Positions 10,868-23,202 of a stretch of 64,000 nucleotides of DNA are shown here, one piece after another (position 1 is the first letter of the stretch; each line of letters starts with the position of its first letter). The position numbers and the translations under genes are program-made. The stretch spans positions 1 through 64,000 of the forward strand of contig JADNRV010000170.1 in the NCBI GenBank assembly GCA_015499995.1. Reading direction: 5' to 3'. Origin of the DNA: Flammula alnicola. Its lineage: Eukaryota > Basidiomycota > Agaricomycetes > Agaricales > Strophariaceae. The notes under the pieces are model-generated. The model worked only from the letters and a program-made list of their open reading frames with translations, ran no database searches and was not told where the DNA came from.

Positions 10868-12982
10868 TCAAGCGCGTTTCCTGAACATCACCTGGGCAGT
10901 GGGATCGGGAGAGCAACCGGCTTGAAACCAAACGTTCTCGGGTCGGGGACCATCGTCCGGCAATTTCACATCGTAAGTCAGCAAAACATGGGCGAGCATG
11001 GCCTTGATCTCGTTGACTGCAAAGAAGCGACCCGGGCTGCCAAATAGCAAGAAGTCAGATGGAGACTTTGTGCTCTAGGGGAAAGGAAATCTTACCATGC
11101 ATGGCGGCCAGTTCCAAACGTTACGTAGTCGTGACTAAGAGAGACCATTTGGTGCTTAGTACCCTCGCCCTCTGCTTCTCTCATTTCTGCAAACCTAAAG
11201 CCTTCAAATTTGTCGGGATTCGTGTAGGTAGTCTACGAAAATAGGTGGTGTCAATGTGCAGCCTCTAGATTTAGATGAATGAAGAATCTCACTTCATCGA
11301 CATGAGTCGAGTAGGTTGCCACCGCTACATGCGTACCAGCCGGCACAGTCACTCCGTTCGAAAAAGTAAAATCCTTCAGCACCTTGCGATTCATACTCAC
11401 TGTCAAGGCACGATTAGACTATTGCTCAGAAAGGTCGAGTAAAAGGGGCTTACAAACAGCGATAGCGAGGCGCTGAGACTCCTTGATGAAACTGTCCACT
11501 TTGCGCATTTTCCCCATGGATACTTTAGTCCAACCCTCCGCCTCGATCACAGCTTCTATTTCCTCGCGCATGGGTTTGACATACTCGGGATAAGCAGCCA
11601 AGTCATATAGAACGTGGGTGAAGGCCTGTGTAGGACACGTCAGATGAAGCAATGGACGGTCTAGAATTCGACTCACATTCGAGGTTGTGTGTATAGCCGC
11701 GAAATTGGTATTAAGGATACGAATGGCAAGGTCGTGAATAGTTCGTTGCGGCCCCTCCGCAACGTCCAAAAGCCAACTTATCAGATCGTTCTGGGAGCAA
11801 TGTTAATGAGGGACACGGGTGTTTTGGATTGTCGTTCCTAGATGCTTACGGATGGGTCCTGCCAGTCGGGGCCAAATTGTTTCTCTTTGTCGAGACGTTC
11901 TTGAATGATGGGACCAATATGATCGACAACTTTCTTGATGTTCATTGGGACCTTGGTGAGGAGGTTCCCGACAATTCTGCGAGAGGCGTGTCAGGAATGC
12001 CCACAGCAGCAGGGGCGGCATTTTTTGGCTTACGGTCTGAGGAATGTTGGGTACATGTTTATGGTCTCTGCACCATGGAAGACATCGAGCGTGAACTGTT
12101 CGTGAATTTTTCTGTAGTCGGGGTTCCGACCTAGACGACTGTTAGATGAATTTTGTATGATCTCCTCGTCTGCTCACATAAAGGCAAGCCAACGAACAAG
12201 CGATTGCTGCTCCTGCAAACTATCTGCATCACGGTCTTCATTGCAGGAACACTGGTCCATTCTGTTTGGGTGGTCAGGATATTTTATACGAACGTAGATG
12301 TCGATAATCACTTACCTTTAGTATCAATCACAGGAATGAGTTCCGAGAAAGCCGTTATTATCTCATCCTTAATTTCTGGGAAGCGAATTCCGAGATTTCT
12401 TGTCATGGGGGATCGGATGATTGCGAAATGATAGGGATCAACGCGAATTTCTTTACCAAGCATGTAGTCAATTTGGAAAGTCTACAAATAAGATAAGAGG
12501 TCAGTAAAGTCAGCACCATAATTCGATCCCAAGGTTGTTACCTCAGCCACGGCTTCTCCGAAAGATAGTTGCTCCTCACTTGCTCGACGAATGTCCTCGA
12601 TCATCTCTGGTCCACTGATTACGACCATGTACCTCCCCGTCATAGAAACTTTAAAAGGAGTTCCGTAATACTTGAATGGGTATTAGATTCAGGTTGGTCA
12701 ATGGCAGGCTGTTGTAGCATACCTTGGTATAACCTTCTTGCACCATTTCGCGTCCATGACGGAAGAACCTCATTGCTTCAAAGTAAGAAGAAATAAGTCC
12801 TGAAGAGCCAACGCTGGGTATATGCTTCAACTATATTTCCAAAGATCGTTTTAGTTCCTTTCCACCGCCAAGATGAAGGTATTCACCTTGTATGTAGGCG
12901 AGCGAAACCATCGTGAGACGAGGTATCCAACCGTTAAGGCCACTGCCACTGCTGGAACGAAAGACGGAGGATAGTCTGGCAT
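10868..12982 (-). CDS. Cytochrome P450 monooxygenase, copy B
   Basis: Twelve exons, complement(10868..11036, 11096..11232, 11293..11399, 11454..11625, 11677..11790, 11850..11976, 12034..12130, 12178..12261, 12316..12481, 12542..12670, 12723..12830, 12887..12982), encode 501 aa. Every exon has exactly the same length as its counterpart in copy A and all intron phases agree. The protein starts MPDYPPSFVPAVAVALTV and keeps FIKESQR, PDKFEGF and GTGRHA-C-PGRFF, again with the haem Cys codon split by the last intron. Scattered substitutions (HIPSVG for HIPTVG, QIDYMLGKEIRVDP for QTDYMLGKEVRVDP) show that the copies have diverged but both stay open, which suggests both are or recently were under selection. 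Substrate unknown. Confidence 0.93.
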
Positions 12983-14344
12983 GGTTGGGTGGGCAATCTT
13001 CTAGAGAATTTAGGCCCTCATCACATCCTGCTTTTTGTAGGCAGCAGCCATATGTTGCCAAGTCAAGGAAATAGTGCTTCTTTCTCCAAACTTGGTGACT
13101 CAGAGGGGCGTACATGACAAATACATATGCTCGGAGCCGATTCCGCATGAAGTCAGTGAGAGGGTGTAGATAATGGGTTTATCTGAGTCTCCCAAAATCT
13201 CCCATTTACAGGGCCATCTACAGGGTAGACAGCGGCAGTTCAAAAACTCGGAGCCGAATTCAACTGACTGGAGAAGCATCCGAGACTTGCATTTGCCATG
13301 GACGCAGAGGTCAATGCTTAGCGCCAGGATATCTCTGAATAGCGAAGGCCCGAGAAGAGAGTTTAAAAGATGATGATAAACTTAGATTCCGAGTCGTCCA
13401 AGTCGATGAAAGTTTGTTTGAGAGATTAAGAGCCGGCTTACATAAGGCAGCTCCGAGTCATTGTGTCCCGACTCCCGGGGCGCGGCTCCGGGACGGACTG
13501 TAAGTTAACGCGACTTCCACAGCCAGCAACTGTCGATGTTATATCCTCCTTTCAAATTATTCTTCCCTCTAAAGGGTCTCACCAATGCGTCCAGGATGCA
13601 CCATTTTTTCGCGCATTATGCTGCTTTATTGCTGGTTTTCGGAAATAGAAGACTAAGTTTGGACTAAGTAGAGACTGAGAGGCTTCCGAAAGAAAAGCAA
13701 GGAAAACTTGAAAGAGGAGTCCTGTGTACAGAACTCTGGAACTGAGCTTTCGAGGAACGACGAATCTATATATAAACGAACATATAACACACGAATCATG
13801 AGGGGGTATCATAGCAAGAAAGTGCATTGACGAATTAATGCTCGAAGTCTATTTACATGTGCATTTGCCATTACAGCCTTGTCTGAAGGTACGAAAAAAA
13901 AGGGATCGATCCAGAAGATGTCGCCGTTAATCGTCGTTGTCGCAGTCAGCTACAGAACATGCACTAGAGAGAGGGAGATAAATGCATTGGTGTACGTCAA
14001 GGGCGAATTTAAGAAAGAAACGGTGTACGAGTAAAGTACAAGCATGATCATTCATGGGGTGGTGCGTTGCGTGATGTTGTGCATGGCCAAAAAAGGGAGA
14101 GACTCGACGACGACAAGAGTACATCGTGGATGAGACAGACAGAAGAGTCGAAAAAGAAAGGAGAAAGGTAGACACGACCAATAGATAACAAAGTGACAGC
14201 GTGGACCAACCCAAATCGAATGGAAAAGAGAAGAGGGAGGACGGAGGAAGAAAAGGAAAGCGGCGAGAGGAAGTGGGGATGTGGAAAATTACACATGTCC
14301 AGGACTTGGGCATTTCATCATCACAAATTATCGTTCTTAGCACG

Positions 14345-16466
14345 TCATGCTTTCAGAGGCTCTGGAATTTCAATGACAGGGGTCTGATGCGACTCAAGTG
14401 TCTCCTTCGCGTCTCCGTTCGGCAATTTTGTGGGTGATACCGCTCCGTCTGCAAAGAACGAGTCAATAAATGAACCATAAAACACCAGCCGAGATAAATA
14501 TAAAAGGAAAGAAGAAATCAAGGTCAGGCGAAGAAATACTCACCTGGTGCCGGTGTTGCCTCAAGCATGGGTGAATCGCCAGACTCCTCTTGCTCCCTCC
14601 GCAAGCTGAGTTTGGGGACATCCTTGTCATTCCGGATATCCTCCTCGAACTCAGCCAGCTTCTCCTTAAGGTTCCTCGTCGGATCCGGCGACTCAGGCCG
14701 CCCAAGCCCCAAAGACTCGCTGAAGAACGATCGTCCACCTGTCGCCTCTTCCTCGCTGTCCTCCTCATCGCTGTCCTCGTTTCCGAACATCAACTGCCCA
14801 CTATCGCTGACAATGCTGCCGCCCGGCCGGTAGGAGATCCCGCTGCCCGCGATCGTCGTCACCGTCAGCCCATACCGTCGCAGAAAATCGTCATTATCAA
14901 ACGCCGGTGATTCCGGCTCGGCCGACGCGCTACGGCGCTCGCGTGCTTCCTGGGCTTCCCGTCGGGCGCGGAAGGACAACAGCCGGCTTTGGGCGTACAA
15001 TTGCGGGATGGTGCTCGGTGTTTGGTACCCGTAGCCCGACTTGACGCGTTCCGTGACCCATTGATACCACTCTTCCTTTGTGCGCCCATGTGTAATGGCG
15101 ACGATGAGGATGGTCATGTTGTCACAGCCGATACCTGCTCCTGACGTTGTGTCGGGCGCAAGACAGTGCTCGAACATCATTTCGCTTATTTCTGTCAGTT
15201 CTTTGCCTTCCGAGACTTGGTAGCGGATGAAGTCGACAACTTGTTGCGAGGTGAGACAATCCCAAATACCTAAAAGCAATCGTTGTGGACCAAGGTATAG
15301 GTAGTAGAAAGAAAGCATACCATCGCAAGCCAGCACCAAAAATTCATCGTCTTCAGTAATCTCATGGCATGTAACATCAGGGTTTGCGGTAATAATTTGA
15401 GCCTCAGGCCCCAGTGAGTAGTTCTTTTTAAATTCGAAATCTCCCAAAGCTCTTGACAACGCAAGATTGCCTGATGCGCAGCACTTAGCAGACGAATGTA
15501 GATGACGAGAGACGATTTACATACCATTCACCCGACCATATTCAATGTAACCACCGGCTCCAGAAATCCTTGCCCTCTCGGCTGAGAAATTAAAATTAAA
15601 GTCTGACTCAGATGTAGAAAGAAAGCTACGCACTCTCGCTTGTTGGTTTATGATCAAAACTGAGGGGTTTTACCTCACCCTTGATACCAATTACTGATCG
15701 CGAATCTCCGGCGTTTGCCTAGATTCCATTAGACTGAATAACGACGGAAAGGGAGAGGATACATACGACATAGATCTTATTATCATGAGTAATTAGAGCG
15801 GCGACGGCGGTGCAACCTGATGGATCCCTTGTATGCGCTGGGTCTATGAAAGTTTGATGCCGTCAGATAAAAGCAAGGGAAATGGAAGGACAGGCACGTA
15901 CTCGCCAAAAGATCCTCATCTGTGCCCAAGAATGCCTTCTTCAAAGCGGTTTCATACTCGCCTGCCTTGTATGTTTCTTCAGCTACCAAGCGCTTATGGA
16001 CATTGTGGCCCGCAAATCTGGCAACAGTGGATCCTAGGAGAAAGTATAAAGAGTTGTGGATGACAGGATAAGGACAAGGGGACGTACCACCGTGACCATC
16101 GTACACCGCGAAAAATGTATTATTATTGTCCGTTGAACCATCTAGATCCAATACTGTAGCATGCGCATCCTCCATGGCTGGACAGTAGAGTCAGTAAAAG
16201 AGATCCTGGGTGCACGGGACGTTGCGCGCTAATTGCGTACGACAAGGGACTCACTGATTCTCCAGCCTTGCATCTCAGAAACGGCGAAAAAAAAGCGTGC
16301 ATTGGCGCCTGTATCGGAGATTTTCTTGGTCGCTGTAAAGCACAATCTTGAGAACTTCTGTTAAGGTGATAACAGAGGGTAAACAAACCCGGAGAAGACA
16401 GTGTTTGACCCTGGAGACGACAGAGATGAGTAAAATGGTAATCTGTGAAAGAAGATAACCGACCAT
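14345..16466 (-). CDS. PP2C-type protein phosphatase (Ptc2/Ptc3-like)
   Basis: Eleven exons, complement(14345..14448, 14544..15269, 15321..15470, 15525..15581, 15634..15718, 15767..15843, 15902..16033, 16088..16177, 16255..16332, 16389..16410, 16464..16466), give 507 aa. The first coding exon is only the ATG; the protein then reads MGQTLSSPATKK, matching the family N-terminus. All PP2C motifs are in order: SEMQGWRITMEDAH (27-40), VYDGHGG (59-65), DPSGCTA, NAGDSRSV, GNLALSRALGDFEFK, FLVLACDGIWDCLTSQQ and GIGCDNMTI, covering the metal-binding Asp residues. A C-terminal extension of about 190 residues is Ser/Glu-rich. Yeast relatives dephosphorylate Hog1 and Rad53; a similar stress and checkpoint role is inferred. 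Without the last splice the protein would end a few residues after the donor at 14524. Confidence 0.93.
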
Positions 16467-16958
16467 CTTTAATCAGGCCTGATGCTATGAAAGAAGTGGT
16501 ATCGAGGAGATGGATCGTAGAGACGCCGTAGTCGTTGGAAATAAAGTCTGTAGAGGGTCGTGGCCAAGAAAGAATGGAGCAGGAGTTGAGAATGAAGGTC
16601 GTGTGGTGGGTGGACCGTGGATGCCCTAATCCCGCGTACATGGTGCACAGCTTGAATTGCATCACTGTACCTGTTTGCCTCTGTTTATCATTCTCCATTT
16701 TATCAATTTTCATGACTCGTCTCAAAGCTCGAGGTGGTTGGCATCTGCAGGACTGCAACCAAAACTCATGTCCGATCTCCTCTAAGGCGCCAAAAACAAC
16801 ACAAAGCTGGCTAGCAAGGAGGAAGGGAAAATAATCGAATTTGAAACAAAAGGTGGACACCCTGCCATGGTCATAGATGCGGCCGCGACGCCGCGTATGA
16901 TAATGTATGTAAGTCACCGTGAAAGATTTACGTTGATTTCCCTCGATTTTTCAAGGGG

Positions 16959-19896
16959 CTAAGCAACCTCCGACGTTTCGTGTCTCCGCCACGCCTCCCG
17001 AGTCTCCTTGTGGAGCTGCTCACTATATTGCCTCGGCTTTTCCTTCTCAAACACCTCGTTGATCTCCTCGAGCGTAAGTCCCTTGGTCTCCACCACGAAA
17101 AAGTAGATCACGATAACCTCGAAGATATCCCAAATCAAAAAGATCAAGTAAACTGTGTGGGAAGTCATTTTTAGAGCGCATCATTGATCGACGTATACAA
17201 TATTAGATGACCGCACCTTTCCATCCGAGCTTTTGTAAAGCAACCGGAAGCCTGTCGGGACGAAGCAGTTCATAATTAACCATGCATTGCACGTAAGTAG
17301 ATCGATAGCAGCAACTGTTAAAACGCACCCAAAAGTGTTTATCAAGGTCGAAACTTGAGAAACGATGTTCAAGAAGGCAAGACCCTTTGCACGCGCCTCG
17401 TAGCCAAGGACTTCCGCGGGGTAAAGTGCTTGCCTGGTGTGAAAGCCGTAAGTACACGTTCTCGGCTCCGCTTCAGTGGGAAACGCACATGGGTGTCCAT
17501 CCATAGGAGAAGACGACCATGAACAGATAAATGAAGGTTATGCCTGCGTTCGCCCTTACTGCGCTTCCGAAGCTCCTCAAGAGCCCAGTGACTATCGCCA
17601 ATATCACCGACATTACAATGGTCGAATATAGCAAAACCTTGCGACGTCCAAAACGGTCAACCGTGGCCGATCCCTGAACTGATACTGTCAGCGCATGACA
17701 TTCTCAGAAAGTTGTGGGAAAGACTTGCGCATAGTGCTATGATAAGATATCAGTTGCCGAGTACTGTAAGGAACCCCCAAATCAAGGGAAAGGTCTTAAA
17801 ATCTTACCTCCCATACTAAGATCTAATCAGTGGCATGAAATGTGAATTGGACTAGAAATACTCACTATGAAGTAACACTATTGACAAAGTTAAGAGTGAG
17901 CTGACGGTTCTGCGAGGTTATTCCGGCGTTCTTGAGGAGAATAGGCAGGAAGTAGGTAATTAGTCCATTTCCGCTCAGTTGACCTTATCGACGACGAGAT
18001 TAGCTGTAGATCTTCCTGAAGGCAGATACTTAGATGTGTACCGAAAGTTCCTGTAAACGTATATCAAAAAACCGCCACAAGAAGAGAAGACTTTAGCGCA
18101 CCGATAAGAATAACCATATAAGCCCTATATCTGTCTGCGCGAGTCGTGAATAAGGGTCTGAAATCCCACCATCGCTCTGATTAATGAAACCAGAATAAGT
18201 TTGAGGTACGAATAAACATCAGTAATTTTAACCGCACTGTCAGCACCGTCAATCTGGATCTTCTCTTCAATCTCGCGCATCTCCAGGTCCACCAATGGAG
18301 AGTCAATATCATTGTCACTGCTGTGGAACCTAGCAAGAATCCGACGCGCCATATCTCGCTTCCCAATACTGTATAACCACCGGGGACTGGCCGTAAAAGA
18401 AATTAGTTGCCACCAAGAAATATTTGGTTCGGCGTTACTTACGATTCAGGACACAAGAAAACCATAGAGACATTAACGGCGGCAGGTACGAGCTATATAA
18501 TACCAAAATTCATCATCCAGTCAGAAATCCTGCCAAATACCATATTTGTGCGAAGGACCCACTTGGATATACAACGGCAGCCGCCAAGACATCTCGCTCT
18601 GGAATTTCCCGGTCGCGACCATCATACCCGTAGCCGTGATCTGTCCCACGTAATAGCTTCATAAAAGCAATATTAGCATACTTCTTCAAGTTCCATTGTA
18701 AAGGAGGATTGACGATCAACCTACTCACAATGAATTTAGAAACCCGATATACGCGCCCCGAGAGTGGGCAGGGGCCATTTCAGCAAGGTATGATTTTGCG
18801 GAGGCTCCTGCGCAGGCCGAGCCGAGACCTATATATGTGTACACACAAGTACGAGGAAGGGATACGTCCGCCATGGTCAATCGCCTTGATATCGGCATGT
18901 ACAGTAGATGTCTGGCAGGAGTTACTTACCGGTCAGAAATCGCCCACCGAGGAACATTCCTTTATCTGTGGCATTAGCGGTAAGAAGCGCCCCGGCGCTT
19001 TTATTTAACGTGAACGCAATGGTAAGGGTCCGATTAAAACCTCCTATAGAAACGAAGCAGCGTTGTACTCACATCAAAACTGCGTTTCCGAAGAACATCG
19101 AGAATCGACGGCCGTATCGGTCAGGAAAATAGGCTATAGTTGTTTCGTCAACCTCTGACTTTGATGTTTACAGTGACAAGAATTCTGGATGCTCACAGGC
19201 CGGTATTGTCCCGCTGCATATGCAATAACGATAATCAAGGAGGTAATCGGAGAAGGAAAGACCAAAACATACCAAATGGAACCGCTTTATAAACGAAAAT
19301 CAGGAATGAGCAAATGCTTGACGTCGTGGAAGATATAAAGTAAAGCCATACACGGTGTAGATACCGAAGACAATACTGATTTTGAAGTAATAAAATCTTA
19401 GCAATCACCCAGTACACGATTTATAGAAGAACATACCTGGTCTTGCTTCCAACGCCTGACATGCCAAAATATTGTTGGTACTGTACCATGCTATTGATAC
19501 CACCCATAACCTTTTAGAAAAAGCGACATGCGTCATTTGAGCATCGTGCATCCCTCAGAGGTGAAAACGGTAGAAACGGCCCACCGTTCCATCGAAACCA
19601 CTGTCTCCCGAGCAGCAGCACACCACCAAGGTCACTAGATACATCTATCGCGGTGAGAAAGTATAGCTCGTAAGGAAGATGGCAGGAAAATAATGTATTG
19701 GATGGTAGCGCACTTGGATGGCAGCCCAACTAAAGCGACTAACGCCCGGATCCATCTCCAGCGCCTTCTGAAGCGCAATCTGATTCTCCATCGGCGTCTG
19801 TGGGACGCCATATTCGCGGTGCACGACCTCAGCCTCATGCTTGTCATCCAAGTCTTTCTCAACGGACGAATGCGAAGGCGTCGTAGCGTTCCCCAT
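16959..19896 (-). CDS. MFS sugar transporter (lactose/hexose permease-like)
   Basis: A heavily split gene (about 17 short exons) starts at ATG 19896 and ends at 16959, giving about 540 aa. The first exon (19896 down to about 19714) is a cytosolic N-terminus. Sugar-porter signatures follow in order: GDSGFDGTVMGGINSM after helix 1, SYFPDRYGRRFSM (the D-R-x-G-R-R loop), GGRFLTG, SYLAEMAPAHSRG, PESPRWLYS, RWWDFRPLF in the central loop, DRFGRRKVLL, LYPAEVLGYEARAKG and the C-terminal VVETKGLTLEEINEVFE. The spliced frame stays open throughout. One boundary (near 18170-18235, before RWWDF) is ambiguous between two donors. Substrate is not predictable beyond a monosaccharide or disaccharide. The adjacent P450s and phosphatase have no evident functional tie. 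Confidence 0.9.
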
Positions 19897-22193
19897 AGCG
19901 CTTGTCGATATCACTCAACCAACGCGAGCGATAAGATTGAAGCAAGAACTTCGCCCGGCTTATCATGCAGCGAGCTATACATATAACTCCACAACTCCCC
20001 TTCTCTCATGCTGATGCTATAGCTAAGAATCCCCAGAATCGTGAGTTCAGTGTTTATTAATAGAACTCGCCAAGTGGTGCGAATGGCCTGCAGGTCAACT
20101 CTATTCGCGATGTTGGAGAGGGGAGACGACGTTTAGGGCAAGAAGGGGTATCAGGTGACAGCGCAACGTCCTATTTCGTCCCGCGGTGTCAAGAGGGACA
20201 TGTTCTTGGGCGAGGTCGGCCGGGTGGGGGGCCCGGGCGGTGGAGGCAAATTGTGCGGCGTCGAGAAAAGTGAATATGTATTAAGTATCCAGCATATCCC
20301 GGGTGCATGCGTACTGCGCAGTTATATTCATTTGCAATTTGAGGGCTTTAGGTGAGCCAAGAGCAAGCCAAGAGAGAGTCTCCGTAGCTCTCGGTCGCCC
20401 AGATTGGAGGAATGAGGAATCCATGGATCGTCTTCCACAACTTTGGAAGACACCTGAAGACACGGCGAACTTGAAGATTCTTACCGGTCCGGGCGTCCAA
20501 TTCTAAGTATATAAGGTTTATTTTGTGGTCACGATCATGACCAGCGTATGTCATTTATAGCCAGATTGTCAGTGACATGAGGATAGGAAAAACGAAACAA
20601 CCAGCCGCGCCTTCTGCAGACAGGAAAAAAAGCGCAACTTGAAGTGGACGAAGGACGGTGAAAAGTGTCTCAGTCGGCCGTATCAGTCCCGCAGCTCTAG
20701 AGATTGTAGTTGTGATAACCTCAACTTTCAAGGAAATAATTAGCTCGAATAGAGGCGATCCGTTCACCGGAAAAGTATGCTTTTCATAGACATAAACTAT
20801 TTCAAAATCGATTATTCTCGAGACTCGAGAGTCGGGAGTCGGACCAGCCGAAAGGAATACCATGCAATCATCATCAAAGCGTACTTTGCAATTACCTGGA
20901 TCTTGAAATTCCTGTGTTGAAGCAGGAAATTTGAAATTTGTGGACGTTGTTGCCAAAGGTTCGGAGTATCATCGAGGGTTATTACGATCTATCGGAGTGC
21001 AGGGGATTGTCAAGTCGTTTTTTTTTTTTTTTTTTTTTTTTTTGTGTTCATTAACGTCTATTGAGGCAGAGCCTTATTAAGACTTCACATTTACGGGCTA
21101 CACTACTGGGGCACTTTGCCCTGCTCCTTGTCCCTGAGATCCCTTGGGCAACTCTGTCTTGAGGGTGGAGTAGTCGCCGTTTTGTCGCATTTGCTGTTCT
21201 TGCTCTTTATATTGTCAAGTCGTTATCAGATACATATGTATAGCGTATTGCCTCCAAGTTTGCGTCAGGAGCTTTATACATACCGTGACAGAGGCATTTC
21301 CCAAGGTGCTCCTTATCTTCTGGAGTTTGATACTCGAGCTTCGGCGGTCGCGCGTGCAAGCGAAGTTCCCGAAAATACAATGGAGCCAGTCGCCAGGTGC
21401 CACAGTCAACGATATCGATTTCGTAGAATAGGTACGTGACGTGCCAATAGTTCAGGCTTGCTACGTATAAAAAATTTCTTAATATGTTCACAAGTTCTCA
21501 GATTTTATTCCACCGTCGATTCGACAGCTCTTCGTTCCTTGAGAAAAGTACTGTCCCAATGAAGTAGAGATGCTGTAAGATTGAAAGCTTTATATGTATA
21601 AAGGAGTCAAGTGGCCAGGTTGCGTTAGCGAAATAACCATAAATTATTTAAATGAGCTGTCTCACTACGATACCAAACGACGAATTTACGTGTACGGTGT
21701 CGGTGTCAAGTCGGCGTTGTGAACAGTTTAGCTGGTGGCGTCGACGATACCGCGGCACGATCGGCCGACATCGCGTGGGTTTGCACTTCGGTGATCAACT
21801 GCAAATGGGGCTGAGCGCTGATGATTGATCGATCGATCAGCCTGGGCCGAGCTTGGCAAATACGCATTGCCCTCAGGGTCTTTCAGAATTCAGGTGCTTG
21901 GATGGATACCTAATAAAAATTGCGTTCTCTTCGCGCATTTTATCACAATATCTTCTCTTCCTTCCCATTTGCCTTCAGTCTTGCCAGTTGATTCCTCTCT
22001 ACCGGACAGAGGCGCCCCAGTCCGCCTAAAAACATATGTCATTTCCTCCTCGGACAAACAATACCATTATAATAGTCCCTTGGTCGCTCAAGATTCTCAC
22101 CTGTGGATAATACCGCTATCTAGAGCGATCTGGAGAGCGGCAGAACTCTAATTCTTCTATTAGGTGAGAATCTATAGATTTCCAGCCAACCTT
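19897..22193. other. Intergenic region with retrocopy and unrecognised ORFs
   Basis: Apart from the retrocopy described separately, this stretch has only small ORFs. Minus-strand ORFs at 20555-20956 (133 codons) and 21215-21490 could be exons of one small gene because gtatgt donors and cag acceptors lie between them, but no motif supports this and the retrocopy sits between the two. No RNA gene was recognised. Confidence 0.35.
21018..21224 (-). mobile_element. 5'-truncated processed retrocopy with poly(A) and target-site duplication
   Basis: ATTGTCAAGTCGTT occurs at 21006-21019 and again at 21211-21224. Between them lie 26 T (21018-21043), a poly(A) tail on the minus strand, and a 167-bp body. 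Read on the minus strand, the body begins in an open frame at 21208 (KEQEQQMRQN... ending GQSAPVV), reaches a stop at 21098-21100, and continues as about 55 nt of 3'-UTR-like sequence before the A-run. This is the layout of a messenger RNA 3' end copied by LINE-type target-primed reverse transcription. The parent gene, whose protein should end in that peptide, is not in this window. A tRNA- or LINE-derived SINE is the alternative, but the open frame ending just before a UTR favours an mRNA source. Confidence 0.7.
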
Positions 22194-22200
22194 TATATAA
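22194..22200 (+). promoter_or_regulatory. TATA-box-like element
   Basis: TATATAA lies about 58 bp before the ATG at 22258 of the small zinc-binding-type gene. Spacing and sequence fit a core promoter, though no transcription start is known. Confidence 0.4.
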
Positions 22201-22257
22201 ACGTTGACGGTCGCAAGACCATCCCATAGGTATTTGAGATCCCAATTCTTTGAAACA

Positions 22258-22984
22258 ATGTCTTGTCATTCTTCGACTCAGACACTCGACATGAGTACAC
22301 AGGTCTGTAATCTGCGCACCCCAAAGGCACCTAGAAGCTGACCGACTCCTGCTACAGGAGGTCTATATTATAACGCACCCTATCCGCCCGCGTCCTCGCA
22401 CTCGGACGTCCTCTTTGCTCTCCGTCTGTTCGGGGGTTTCGCTTGGGTCTGTTTTCGAGATAGCCAAGTCCAATTCCACTGCCGGGGTCAGCCAACTGCC
22501 CGATACACACGAGGCATATGGTGCCTTCATCCCAGTGCGCTCAGCAACCTCCACATTAAAAGACTTCGCCTCCTATGTCTCTCCTCCTATCACGCGCAAT
22601 GCGTCGAGGCGGAGAAGGGTTACATTCAGCGATAAATGTTCTTATTCGTCCTCTTGGGACGACCAAGAAGAATCATCGTCATCGCAGATACCATACATCA
22701 CACGCACCACACCATCGTCACCGATTTGTCCACCGTCTCCAATGTCCACGGTATCCTCCTTATCAACGTCCTCCCGTAATGCATCAACCCACGACCTCCA
22801 CCCTATTCTTGCTTCGCTCGAAAGAAAGTCTCGCCTATGCTCTCAAATTGTCCAGTGCACGACGTGTAGGAAGACAGGCAGTGACTTCCCCCGTTGTCCG
22901 AGATGTGGGGACATGTGGTGTTCAAGACCGTGCCGGTTGGTGGGTGGAAAGCGCCATGCGTGCTCAGGCACCAACAGAGCGTAA
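22258..22984 (+). CDS. Small cysteine-rich (zinc-binding-type) protein
   Basis: Two exons, join(22258..22302, 22358..22984), give 223 aa starting MSCHSSTQTLDMSTQ. The first 150 residues are Ser/Thr/Pro-rich and look disordered, with a basic patch NASRRRRVTF. The C-terminus holds a compact cysteine cluster, CTTCRKTG then CPRCGDMWCSRPC and a final HAC, which is likely to bind one or two zinc ions in a treble-clef or MYND-like way. The upstream ATG was chosen because a clean 55-nt intron (gtctgt to ctacag) joins it in frame and a TATA-like element lies just before it; the alternative start is at 22415. Similar short proteins with a conserved C-terminal cysteine block occur in mushroom genomes. 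Function unknown. Confidence 0.65.
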
Positions 22985-23202
22985 CGTCTTGGAAGATATG
23001 CTTTTCTCCTCTCTCTCATGGACTGTTTTTTGGGGTTACTTACATCGTTCCAAAATGTTGTGTTTCTTGCTTGCTTGCTATTGTTAGATATTCCATTTGT
23101 ATATATTAGTATTTAGAACGCCCATGTATTGCTTCTTCAGTAGATTTTGTCAATTGTGGGCTCACACCACACCGCCTATTCATAGACAAAGCACCCACAT
23201 GA

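Larger units (their letters stand above)
10645..14030. repeat. Tandem segmental duplication, unit B
   Basis: Second copy of the P450 unit in head-to-tail arrangement, starting with the DcpS exon fragment and ending where aagaaagaaacggtgta (14011-14027) gives way to unique sequence. It lacks the 2.3-kb TIR element, the 82-bp hairpin insert and a further extra block of about 165 bp (about 10442-10600) present in unit A. It therefore serves as an empty-site reference for those inserts. Confidence 0.8.

Noticed and set aside
14524..14548. PP2C protein ending a few residues after the exon 10 donor by read-through
   Set aside because: A GT donor at 14543-14542 and a good acceptor before 14448 join a further 34 residues in frame, with a proper stop at 14345; the read-through stop is the less likely end.
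4857..19896. A secondary-metabolite gene cluster (two P450s, transporter, phosphatase)
   Set aside because: No polyketide synthase, NRPS, terpene synthase, prenyltransferase or methyltransferase is present, and the P450s are recent duplicates rather than different tailoring enzymes. The transporter is a sugar-porter type.
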